A stretch of DNA of 19,992 nucleotides, taken from positions 1-19,992 of the forward strand of contig MSJH02000466.1 in the NCBI GenBank assembly GCA_001931875.2, given 5' to 3'. The position numbers were made by a program, and so were the translations under genes. Shown here in pieces: positions 1 through 11,073 of this stretch (position 1 is the stretch's first letter; every line of letters begins with the position of its first letter). The notes beneath the pieces are model-generated. The model was not told the origin of the DNA. It ran no database searches and saw only the letters and a list, made by a program, of their open reading frames with translations. Source of the DNA: Byssochlamys sp. IMV 00236 (taxonomy: Eukaryota; Ascomycota; Eurotiomycetes; Eurotiales; Thermoascaceae).

Positions 1-37
<37 letters not shown>
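1..37. repeat. poly(A) tract of 37 bases
   Basis: The window opens with 37 consecutive A residues, followed by a short purine-rich stretch. A similar 35-base A tract lies at 5876-5910. Poly(dA:dT) tracts commonly keep nucleosomes off fungal promoters. This one could also be the edge of an assembly gap or a retroelement tail, because its left side is not visible. Confidence 0.9.
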
Positions 38-42
<5 letters not shown>

Positions 43-456
43 GGGGGAATGAAATGTTTATTCTTCGAGCCTATGTCATCAATGCAACTAGAACAATGAA
101 ATCTCAAAATAGATGAAACTATAAAATGTACAAAGGGAAAATCTTTACTGCGGTTACCCATCTTAAGTTTATACTTTCTTCAAAAGGATTATCATATCAC
201 TTTTCACTTTCTGCAAGGTACGCATATACATACACAATGCACCGAAAAAGAATCTGTTTTAGTCAAGAGGATGTATTCACAAGAGGCTTCTTCCCCCTTA
301 CTTGCAAAAGAAAGTTTACACGTCGCCCCCCTTTTTTATTATTTTGTTTATTCTCCTTTTTTTATTCTCCTTCTTTTTTGTTTATATATAAATAACCTTT
401 GTCCCTTTTTTAATTTTTCTTTTTCTTTTGTTTTGCCTAATAAAGCCCATATTAAT
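38..456 (+). other. 5' flank of the receptor gene
   Basis: This stretch holds no gene I can support. Its right half is pyrimidine-rich (T/C runs from about 330 to 435), as is usual near fungal transcription starts, and it contains a TATA-like element at 383-394. A frame open from an ATG at 271 runs into the receptor's first exon and encodes a hydrophobic stretch; see the receptor entry and the related finding. Other small reading frames here look like chance products of T-rich DNA. Confidence 0.5.
383..394 (+). promoter_or_regulatory. TATA-box-like element
   Basis: TATATATAAATA sits 63 bases upstream of the ATG at 457 and is followed by a T-rich stretch. A start site about 30 nt downstream would give a leader of about 40 nt and make 457 the first ATG of the mRNA. 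The call rests on motif and position only. Confidence 0.45.
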
Positions 457-3400
457 ATGGAACCAAATACAATATCAGTGTTTGGAAGAGTATTGCAAGA
501 TGACACCCTTAACAAAATAAACCAGACAGATAATAGCACAGTCATCATCACACCAAGATATAACACAACAGGTCAAACTGAGCTTAAAGTACAATCATGC
601 CCTTTTAGAATGTACACTTTTTTATTAATACACCTAGCCTATGTTTTAGATCGGCCTACTGTTACCTTTTAGCCAGAAAAAAGATAACTTGACAGCAAAG
701 ATTGTATGGGGGTAAATAAGTACATATACATAAATGATGTATATATCTCACACTATGTAACCATTAAAGTGGCAGTTCGGCAATAAGAATGGCTATAAAT
801 GATATCAACCAACAGCAGATGATACCAGGTGCTTACATCACTCTTATCGAGAAAGATTCCTTTCCAGATACTTCAGTCGATCAAATGTCGGTTACCAATG
901 CTGTTTATTCATCCATCACACTATTACAGCAAGGAGTGATAGGCGTAATTGGCGATATCTCGAGTTCTTGGACTAGTCTAAGTGCACTCATGTCGTCAAC
1001 ACTGGGAATACCTCAGTGCTCATTTACTGCTAATGCCAGTAAAGTATATACATATAATAAGCCATTTGACAACAGAGTGATAATCTTTCTTTTTTTTAAA
1101 AAAAAGTTGCTCTATCCGACAAATCACAGTATAAATACTTTTTTAGAACCATACCTACTCAAGTTATCATTGCTGATGTCATGCTTGAGTTTGCATCAAA
1201 AGAAGGCTGGAAGAAATTAGGAGTACTATATACAGATGATCCGCTCGGTCAACAATGTAATATACACATACACACAATAGCGCAGAAGAGGACTAACCAT
1301 ATATATGTTAGTCTATCAACGCACCATTATCCAAGCTGGTACTATGGATATTCGGATCACACAACATCAACCTGTCCCGGTCACGGAGGAAGAGGATAGT
1401 CTGAATTCGGCATTGACAAACTTGACAGAGAGTGGAGCACGGATTATCATGGTCGCAGCGAATCCTTCTAGCAAGATCATGATTCAAGCTAGACAGCTGG
1501 GACTTATTAACAATGACTATGTCTGGTTACTGATGGGCGATACAAGTGAAGATCTTCAAAAACAGATAGATATATACAATAAGAATCATACAGATCGTCA
1601 GATAAACTATGCGACTGATTTTCAAGGCCTTTTCATGTTTGATAGTTGGCTGGCACTTTATGGATATCCACCATTCGAGGCATTCCTCGACAAATGGGCG
1701 ACTTTAAATCCTGAAGCGTAAAAAACTTTAAAAGTCAAATTAGCTTAGATCCATTCAAATGATTTCTCATATTAACTTTATCTCTAGATATCCTTTTGCT
1801 GGTTACAGAAATTTAAGTTACTATGAAGGGTAATAAGACACATGCTTTTTGTTATAAACCTATTTATGTCTGTAATCAGGTTAGCCTATTCTTGTATGAT
1901 GGTGATGGCCAAAGGTTTTGGGAAATTGATCCAGGATAGTAATAATCAAACAGATCAGCTACTTAAATTAGCATCTGGTGGTTTGGGTGATCAACTGTTA
2001 CCTCCTATATTTAATATAAACTATGTTGGACCTGAGGGACCAATGGTATATGATCAAAATGGTGATCTGACCACAGGGTAAAGGGAATACTTTGTTCAAC
2101 ATTGAGTAGTGCCGGTATTAAACCTTTAAGCTAGAAACTACCTGGTGTATAACCTGCAACGCGGTAATAAAGTCACCATTGGCCAAAGCACAGGTGGTAA
2201 CCTTAACATTATTTCGCCACCTATGTTCTTTGATGGCTCTACTCAAGTAAGTTCATCTTTGGACTATTCCCTTTCTTTTTCCCTTATCCCTTCTTTAGGC
2301 TCCTCTAGATTCACCACCTAGTTTAGCATTGAATCCAGATTTTGGTTCTCCTATTACTAATGTGATACTCATCTTGTCCTCATGCGGTATCATATTCTCA
2401 ATTGTCTGCTTCATCATTGTTATGATGTATCGTAAACATGAAGTATTCAAGGCATCAAGGTAAAGACTAACATAGAATATACGTACATTTTAAGAGCTTA
2501 CCATTTGTTATACAAAGCCCAACATTTTGTTGTCTAGAACTCATTGGGTTTATTCTAACTTACATCTCTGTTACCATGATGATCGGCATACCATCAGCAA
2601 CCTCGTGTATCGTTACACCTATTGCGTTCAGTCTAGGCTTCTTGCTCGTCATTGGGTACAGAAAGACGCATAAAAAGAACAAAGAACACTAACTTGTTCC
2701 GATAGAAACATGATTGCAAAGAATTACAGAATATACCGAATATTTAATAATATATTTATTACAAGAAATGTTATCACAGACACACATTTGATTCGATCCG
2801 TGGTAGCCATTGTAGGGCTTGATATGGTAAGCACGCTACTATAAACATTGCAGCTTGTCATTTTCTAAAATATCTGCAAGATTATACTAGTCGTTGGTTT
2901 GATTGTAGCAACACCAATACCAGCCAAAATTGAAGTTTCTTATTCAAGTCACTATTGGACATGTGTAGTTGAAGACAATAGTAAAAAGATCGTCTTTTTA
3001 GTTTTAAACACTTCCTATGCTGCCTGTTTACTTCTCTTTGCTACTTTCTTGGCATACAAGACAAGGTTTGCTGGTAAACAGTATTACCGATACAGTGAAT
3101 GTAAACAAATGGGGCTATCTGTCTAGTAATTACTCAACATATACCTTTATGAAAAAACAATAGACTAACGCCACTTTATGTTTAGCAACATTCTTTTTTC
3201 GGCACTTGTAGGATTTGCAGTCATTGTGAATCCACTGGCAGATTTTTATACAAAATACTACATTGCTGTGATCTCCATGCTTTGGGCAAACACATTTTCG
3301 CTCCTTATTCTCTTTTTTCCCAAGATCCAAGCTTTCTATCAATACAAGCTGAAAGAAAAGAGAAAGAGAGAATCAGAGGAGAAGAGAGAACAAAAGTCAA

Positions 3401-4035
3401 TCTTTTCATTTTTGCAACCTGACGAATCAACAGGAGCAGGGGAACTGATGAACCTGGAGCAAATTTTGGCAGTAGATGGACCTGTGACAGGCCAACGTAA
3501 ACCAAGCGCTGTGAGCACTGCCTCTACTGCAACAGATGGATGTAAATTCATTGAAGTACACGAAGGCGAAATGCCCATACGCAAAGTGTTTCGATATTTT
3601 CCGTACCTGTCACAGTGGGAAATGCATCATGTCATGGTGTTTCCTTGGTTAGGCTATTTTTCACATTATTCCGTAAGTACACTTGGACATTCATTCTCTG
3701 TTGTAGCTCACTTTTTTTTATAGAAAGATGCAAAGAAAGGAATGGTCATGTCTTATACTGAAGCAACCGTGTATTCTGCTAGATTAGAAGACTATGTCCT
3801 AAAAATCCATGGACAAGGACTATATGATATGCATATCCAGCTACCCACACTGACTTCATTACACACTTGGCACCAATGCTTTAATCAAAGGAAACCAGAT
3901 TGCATCGATGGTGCTACAAAGCGCAAACTAAGCTCCACTACGAACACGGCGGAAGAAGATCAACCAAACCATCATCACACTTTATTGGATTCTAACATAT
4001 CACACAACTGTTTATTGCAAAATGAGCATCAATAA
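457..4035 (+). CDS. class C (GABA-B-like) G-protein-coupled receptor, 14 exons
   Basis: Predicted plasma-membrane receptor that senses a small extracellular ligand and signals through G proteins; ligand unknown. My exons: 457-588, 650-711, 770-1038, 1107-1256, 1312-1717, 1788-1829, 1880-2077, 2135-2246, 2299-2459, 2518-2655, 2706-2826, 2881-3125, 3186-3672, 3724-4035 (2835 nt, 944 residues). Introns are 50-70 nt, GT-AG, with several CTAAC branch sites. Residues 45-457 form an ANF/periplasmic-binding-type domain (GVIGDISSSWTSLSALM, SDKSQYKYFFRTIP). Only a short linker leads to TM1, with no cysteine-rich domain, which favours GABA-B type over mGluR type. Approximate membrane segments are 479-501, 517-535, 541-561, 589-607, 634-657, 680-697 and 703-723. 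Class C marks are C541 and C625 (TM3-ECL2 disulfide), KNYRIYRIF after TM3, and FFPK ending TM7. The cytosolic tail starts with a charged Lys/Glu helix. No signal peptide follows the 457 start, although NQT, NST and NTT glycosylation sites suggest secretion; an in-frame ATG at 271 would add a hydrophobic N-terminus. The family call is firm; the start and exon 3/4 edges are less so. Confidence 0.9.
4011..4016 (-). terminator. polyadenylation signal of the WD40 gene
   Basis: On the minus strand AATAAA occurs about 53 bases past the WD40 stop codon. The hexamer lies within the final coding exon of the receptor on the other strand. Motif-based call; the actual cleavage site is not visible. Confidence 0.4.
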
Positions 4036-4048
4036 TCCAATCTTGTAA

Positions 4049-4054
4049 AATAAA
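4049..4054 (+). terminator. polyadenylation signal of the receptor gene
   Basis: AATAAA lies 14 bases after the receptor stop codon, inside the 33-bp gap between the two convergent stop codons. Cleavage 10-30 nt downstream would fall within the last codons of the opposing WD40 gene, so the two transcripts should overlap at their 3' ends. Confidence 0.5.
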
Positions 4055-4068
4055 ATGCTTACTTTCTT

Positions 4069-5688
<1,620 letters not shown>

Positions 5689-5875
5689 ATTGTTCTTTGA
5701 TAAAGACGCGACTTTAAGAAGAAAAAAAGGGAAAGAAAAAAAAAATCTTATCGGAAGCTTAACGCGAAAATAGCTCTCTCTCCTTTTGGAGATAATGTCG
5801 ATATAGGCGCATAAAGTGGATCTATTACAAGATAAACGATACTCTCATTATATTTATTTTCTATATATCGGACGG

Positions 5876-5914
<39 letters not shown>

Positions 5915-5983
5915 ACAGTTTTAGAAAATCAAGAAACCCACTTGACAGGCTTAAATAAGTGTTTGTTTATTCTATTGTAGATA
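5689..5983 (-). promoter_or_regulatory. promoter region of the WD40 gene and 3' flank of the copper-protein gene
   Basis: This 295-bp spacer separates two minus-strand genes. Next to the WD40 ATG the minus strand is pyrimidine-rich (5719-5745). The 35-base A tract at 5876-5910 lies about 190 bp upstream of that ATG and could act as a nucleosome-depleting element. TTTATT at 5966-5971, read on the minus strand as AATAAA, is a plausible polyadenylation signal just past the upstream gene's stop codon. Confidence 0.45.
5876..5910. repeat. poly(A) tract of 35 bases
   Basis: A perfect run of 35 A residues (T on the minus strand) lies between two co-directional minus-strand genes. It is long for a chance homopolymer and of nearly the same length as the tract that opens the window. 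Confidence 0.9.
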
Positions 5984-6627
5984 TTAGGCAAGTAGGAAAG
6001 TAAATAAAACGGCCATAAAAGTAAAGACGCCAACAGATAATGAAGAAGTACCATTGCTGCTTTGATTACCTGATGATGATGGGGATGATGTACTGCTGTT
6101 TCCGAAACTAGTCTTTGAACCATCTTGGTTGACACAAGCACTAGAATTGAAACTGGGAGCAGAATTTGCAAACGTAACATCAACACACTATGATGATTAT
6201 GATTAGTTTGGTTTGTATCATTTATTACAATACATACTTGATATAATAATCCATCACCACCATTATAAACAACTTGAAGGGTAGTATTGGTACCATCCTT
6301 GAATGCGCTATTTGATTGAATGGGCAAACAAGAAGCTTGAGGGTAGCCTCTACTTCCTTGACCCACTTGAACAGTATCATTACCAGAAATTGCATTAATT
6401 TGATAACTGTAAGAGGTATGACCAGAGTTAATTTCAATAAATGCATTATGAAGAGGTAAAATAACGCGTTGAGCACTGGCTGTGTTGAATCCACCACAAG
6501 GAGCAACAGATTCTTGATCCTCGCTGAAGCCACGAGAAGAAGGATAGGTGAGGGTAAAATGAGCAAGAACCATACTTTGCATGGCTATTAAAGCGATACC
6601 GATAACAAGGATATAGCGGTGGTACAT
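5984..6627 (-). CDS. BIM1/X325-like copper-binding LPMO-like protein, GPI-anchored, 2 exons
   Basis: Predicted cell-surface copper protein related to the fungal LPMO-like X325/BIM1 family, members of which bind copper and in Cryptococcus aid copper uptake. Exons on the minus strand are 6627-6238 and 6187-5984, with a 50-nt intron (GTATGT to TAG); 197 residues. Residues 1-22 are a clear signal peptide ending VLA, so the mature chain would begin with His23 (HFTLTYPSSRGF), as a histidine brace requires. Candidate further ligands are His60 or His70 and Asp133 in YQCVDVTF, which exists only after splicing. Cys44, 100, 131 and 148 could form two disulfides. A Ser/Asn-rich linker leads to a hydrophobic C-terminus (VGVFTFMAVLFTFLLA) typical of a GPI signal. 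Unspliced, the frame runs into a histidine-rich tail with no family resemblance, which supports the intron. The exact biological role here is inferred from the family. Confidence 0.88.
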
Positions 6628-8269
6628 TTTTAAAAATGAGGAAGGGTAGAAAAGAAAGGTAAGAAAAGGTGAATTTTGACTTTTTTAATATTTCAGTGAG
6701 ATATTTTTGCTATTCAGATAAACATTGATTGGCTTTACCCTTTTGAGTGTAACCTCCACAAAAGACAAATGCTTATTACTTGACACTTGATTTAAGTTAC
6801 AAGCTCACAAAAAGGTTATATTTATTTGGGTAAAGTAATCTCACTTAATAGAACAACTTAGAGACAAGCGTTTACTCAGCTTGTGATGTAAATAACCAAT
6901 AGCTTGTTTGTCAAAATAGCTACCATGGGCCTAAAAGATAAGCCTGTCTCATTCTCTGTGAGAGAAACGATACAGTAAAGTAAAGCTTCAGAGAATATAA
7001 GAAACCTAAAACCAAGTACTATAGAAAGTAATCATATCAAATTGGCACAATAATCCTTTAAATAAAAAGCCGTAGTCCGTAAAATTTGAAGACATACAAC
7101 TTGACGAGTCTATATAGAGAATGTATTTTCAAAAGCATCTTATGGTATTATGCTACACATATACTTTTGATGCACGGTAAAGCTTATAAAGATACTTAAG
7201 TCAATTTCATAAAGTTGTTTTATTTCAAAAACTATTTTTAAACAAAAAAGAGACTGATCCTTCAAGCACTGCACATGCTGTTGAGCAGCCTTGCTCTTTT
7301 GGGGACACCACATCTCCCCCAACAGATTTTCTGGTATAGCCGGTGATGGTGCATCCTTCTTTTGGTAAATATTACGCGCACAAGGGAATCCATGAGAAGA
7401 CTATATCTAGGCACTGCCTCTAATATGGTCCAACAAAACTTTTCAAGAAGAAAGGTAAAACGAAATGTTTTTATTTCAGCTCTATCAACAAAGAATCAAG
7501 ATTATGCGCGTGTGACATCACGGGTAGTGCCCATAACATTAGCCCCTATACCTTACAAAATGTTCCTTCTTTTTTTTTCCAACGATTTCTGGTTTAAGTG
7601 AGGTTTCAAACATATAGTACATTGAAGCATGTATGAACACTGCAACTTAGCGTTGTATGCTGGATGGATACATATCATCTCTCATAATCGACTTTGTTGC
7701 CAATCTTTGGCCGTAACAGAAATTGCTCACTTGCCTTTAGGACGTAGCCTAGGAATCCGCCTGTCGAATTTCTAAGGCATGTTGCTGGGAGTCAGCCTGC
7801 TTCACATAGTCTTTTTGGGATCAGATGGCTTCTTACCCTCTCGTAGTTGATTCTGTTAACCAAAGTTGTAATAGCTTTGAGAACTAAAGGAAGCATTTGT
7901 TATTTGATTGTCAAATAATGAAACTGTATTTCCCTATCATCGATAAACAATTCTCCTCTTCCTTAGTTGAACTTTTTAGTTTTCCCAATTCCCCAAGTCG
8001 AAAGAATCTGATTGTATCAGTCTGGGTAGCTCGTCGTTTCCCCTTGTAAGAGGAGGAAGTAGTTCACTTATTTTCCATCTCTACACACACTTTTTAAAGC
8101 TTATCTAACTTGCCTCAATTCTGATGGTACTACTTATAACACTTGAAGAAGTAGATAGCTTACTCTCGCAAGAGAGTAGTTTGTTATTTTTACTTTGGAA
8201 ACGCTGCCTCCCTTGTGATTGCTATATGGATACATTTTTATATTTTAAATCTCTGTGATAACCAGCGGA
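6628..8269. other. intergenic region with no recognisable gene
   Basis: The first part (6628 to about 7000) is the promoter side of the copper-protein gene. A TATA-like AT stretch on the minus strand near 6683-6692 lies about 60 bases above its ATG, and the leader is pyrimidine-rich. From 7250 to 8270 the sequence is less AT-rich and shows short codon-like stretches with many stops in all frames, such as the open frame 7362-7601 (79 codons), but no family I recognise. It may be the decayed 5' part of the LINE relic that follows. A small perfect hairpin lies at 8161-8178. Confidence 0.4.
8161..8178. repeat. perfect hairpin with GCAA loop
   Basis: TACTCTC and GAGAGTA form a perfect 7-bp stem around a GCAA tetraloop. 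It stands alone in gene-free DNA upstream of the LINE relic, so no function can be assigned. Confidence 0.6.
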
Positions 8270-8930
8270 ATGACTAACAATTCGCTACCTCCCTTCAGCA
8301 GTTTACCTCTACCAGGAGCAGACCTCCTTAGTCTCCCAACTGATGAATGAAAATCACAAAATGCAAGTCCATTTGGTACAATTGCTTGACCGTAAGAGCG
8401 AACTTCAGAATAACAAGACTAAAAAGACAAAATGGTTTGTTACCACTATAATACAGTGCTTTTATAAAGTTAGACAAAGCCCACTTTACTTCTCTTCCGT
8501 ATGTATGTTTTCCAAATAGGTTAACGTTGTATAATCAAAGGAAACACAACAAAGAAAATACAAACACACTTTCTAAAACTATTATCATAAACATATTATG
8601 AAAAAAGTTATCTTAAACACATAAAATATCACGTTCACTTATTTATCAAACCAGATCCTATGCCAGTAATTAGCAGAACGCGACCAAAATATTGTTGCTC
8701 ATCAAGCCAAAATTGCTAACCTCAAAACTCAACTTGCGCACAACAATAAACATCAATACCGGCTACGCAGGGCACCTTGCCCGATGAGTCCGCCCAAACC
8801 GCTGGCACCTTCACATCTAAATTTAGTTGAGCCCATTCCTCAGAGGCCTAACCTCTTCGACTAGTACCTCCGTGCGATCACAGACCCTCCTTGGCGCACT
8901 GCCAACAAGTAGCTAGAAGGTTCTTTACTT
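8270..8930 (+). pseudogene. LINE relic A: decayed ORF1 (coiled coil)
   Basis: Two open stretches separated by AT-rich, stop-filled DNA read like a retrotransposon ORF1. The first (8283-8520) contains a coiled-coil-like segment (SLVSQLMNENHKMQVHLVQL). The second (8676-8861) continues with AHQAKIANLKTQL and then a proline-rich part, and after a TAG similar sequence follows (YLRAITDPPW). The layout, a Pro/Ser-rich start with a Q/N/E-rich coiled coil and then a Pro-rich linker, resembles the better preserved ORF1 at 17.8 kb without being a close copy. Frameshifts and stops make it non-functional. Confidence 0.55.
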
Positions 8931-9059
8931 CTCCCTCTGATAATCAGGGGTTAATGCATTTACCTTCCTACATGCGTAGGAGCCCGACCCCCTCTGAAGC
9001 GAGTAAGATCCCAACTTTGTAAAATGAGAATAAGTAATAACTGAGTCCTAGACACTCAT

Positions 9060-9400
9060 TAACTCCCCCCCTACTAGAGATGTCATCGGCACGTTTATTC
9101 ACCTTGACTATGCTGAGCAACTTAATGATCGCCACATAGCCCCTCATCAGAGATTTACCACATATTCTATCGTAGTTGCCTCTTTAAAGAATGGATCAAC
9201 AACAATAATACATCATAATAGGAGCACTAATTGACTTATGGCCAGTCAACCCTACTTCAAATACCTAATATAGTCGAGTGGTTTATGCCAGCTACGCCCA
9301 GTCCTTATATGACTATATGCAATGAGCTCTCACTAGACTCAGATCACAAACTAATTCGTTTTAACTTTCACCCATCAGCGATATGAGAAAATATTTTCTG
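9060..9400 (+). pseudogene. LINE relic A: remnant of the APE-type endonuclease
   Basis: Decayed endonuclease domain of LINE ORF2. The clearest piece is SLDSDHKLIRFNFHP at about 9330-9375, the C-terminal (S)DH motif of apurinic-type LINE endonucleases. An upstream stretch reads RFTTYS, a possible counterpart of the PTYYS segment in the intact copy downstream. Frame breaks and stops are numerous, and the N-terminal catalytic part (the TETW and GDFN motifs) is not visible. Confidence 0.6.
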
Positions 9401-9559
9401 ATATTTTCTGAATTCGTCCATCCTATTCCCAGAAAGTTACTCTGCATCCTCCAAGCCACCACCAACACAGATGAAGACCATCAACAATATCAACGGCAGC
9501 ATGAGCGCTATCATATATACAACACCTGACTCCAGCATCGGTCGTTGGTCTCTAAACAT

Positions 9560-10630
9560 CAAACTATTACAGTCGCAATGAATTCTGGACAGATGGGATC
9601 CTCAAAGCAGTGGATCATCACGAGTATTATTATCGCAAGTGGAGAAGAGCTACAGACGCCTTCAAAAACGTAATGGTGGCTCAATCACCAGCGAACACGA
9701 GCCCAGGTGAAACGACTGGTGTACCTATGGCGACAATTCATATGACATGGGTTCTGTTATCATGTGGAGATAGTACATTACGCGAGAATAACAGCTACCA
9801 TAAAGAAGATCCTCTCTGACCGCATCACCTATCCATTATACTCACACTCTAATGGTCCGTAAGCTATCGTTGGCTCCATGGCTACCCAACTAAAATCAAC
9901 CTTTTCTGGATTACTCCTACCAAACATCCAGCATTGGTACGGGCGACAGTCTATTATCAGAAGTGTCCATCGATGCCACTCTCTTTCACACCTTGCTGCA
10001 GTTCTCCAATCTATACTGGAAATGGAATACCATCTCCACCATCTGGCGTACTGCGCATATAGTCCCGTATCCAAAAAATGCGATCCATCTCTAGGATTTA
10101 GCTACAAACCAACTAGACTCACATGTCTTTTGTAAAACTGTTGAAAAAGTGTTGTTAGCCTCTACTTTCTATTCTATTCTCCAATCCTGAGCATTTCCCA
10201 AGGAAGTACCTGTGCTAGCTAATAGTGCTATGTATTAGGTGCTATGTCTCGCCCAACTGTGCTTCGAGATACCCTTCTCTATTTATGAAACATCAATGCC
10301 CAAGGATACTCATTTCTTCTATCTTAGCATTCCATTCAGGGTTAGAGCAACTGACACAAAGCTTCTAGATTGTCAATATTCTACCAAAAACTCCAACCTC
10401 TGCGAAATTCCTTACTATTATCAGCAGTAATTCAGTAGGCTTTTCCCAACTGCTATCACTATGTGTTTATCAGTAATTCGCACGCCCACAATTAGAATAT
10501 GGACTGGCCATCGCCAATCTCAGCGCCGAGATACTGGAGCAGCCCCAAGGCAAATGTTTCCGTCGAATAATTGGAGTGTAGACCTTCAACAATAAGTATG
10601 TGGCATATGGCCAAGGCACAATCAATTTGT
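9560..10630 (+). pseudogene. LINE relic A: remnants of the reverse transcriptase region
   Basis: Fragments in changing frames follow the order of a LINE ORF2. EFWTDGILKAVDHHEYYYRKW with KWRRAT is followed by WWLNHQRTRAQVKRLV, the linker before RT. Near 9800 comes TIKKILSDR, then IVGSMATQLKSTFSG. Near 10,030-10,150 come WRTAHIVPYPKN and FCKTVEKVL, matching the 'WRTA.V.PIPKKGD...FCK.FEK.L' part of RT. At about 10,477-10,578 FARPQLEYGLAIANLS followed by KCFRRIIG matches the segment after the RT core. The catalytic YxDD part is not found, which implies an internal deletion between about 10,160 and 10,470. The whole relic spans about 2.35 kb, where a full element would be about 5 kb. Confidence 0.75.
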
Positions 10631-10639
10631 GTGTATGTG

Positions 10640-11073
10640 TGTAAAATAGGGATTTATTTATTTATCTTAACCATACTTCGCGGAGTGGTATGACTATTAT
10701 TGTAGAATGTAAACAAAAAGTAGCTAGAGTATAGAAGAACAAAGAGGAAGAAAGATAAATGTAGTTATACGAGCAATAGATGCTCGCTTAAGAGTATGGG
10801 TACATGTGAGCTAATTTTTAATAGAAGAAAGGAAAGGAGTGTTTTGAATAGCTGATTGCCGATGAGAGGGTCATAAAAGCCATAAGGTAGTCGAGACAAG
10901 GTGCTTTTAGAGCGTGTAGCATAGTGAGCATATGTGCAGGGCGCAGGTTTATGTCGGCATAATAGTATTAAGAATAGATAGCCATATCGGATTCTGGTGG
11001 GACAAAGATTCAGAAAATGGTTATTCGCTTGACATAATCGACATTGAGGGGAAGGGAAGACATTAATTTGATG
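10640..11073 (-). pseudogene. LINE relic B: 3' end with CCHC knuckle, opposite strand
   Basis: On the minus strand an open frame runs from about 11,073 to a stop at 10,765. It begins with a zinc-knuckle-like segment (SPQCRLCQANNHFLNLCP, spacing C-x2-C-x4-H-x4-C), as found near the C-terminus of LINE ORF2 proteins, and continues with about 85 hydrophobic or basic residues. Downstream on the same strand come about 100 bp of non-coding tail and an ATAAATAAATAAAT tract at about 10,650-10,663, a plausible LINE 3' tail. This looks like a 5'-truncated second LINE whose 3' end abuts the 3' end of relic A. Family assignment rests on the knuckle and the tail only. Confidence 0.5.

Noticed and set aside
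126..395. 89-codon plus-strand frame before the receptor
   Set aside because: It crosses the pyrimidine-rich promoter and TATA-like element, and its Phe/Ser-rich end reflects T/C runs. No family resemblance.
6225..6566. Second minus-strand frame of 113 codons within the copper-protein gene
   Set aside because: It is the same exon in another frame and lacks the signal peptide, histidine and cysteine pattern of the accepted frame.
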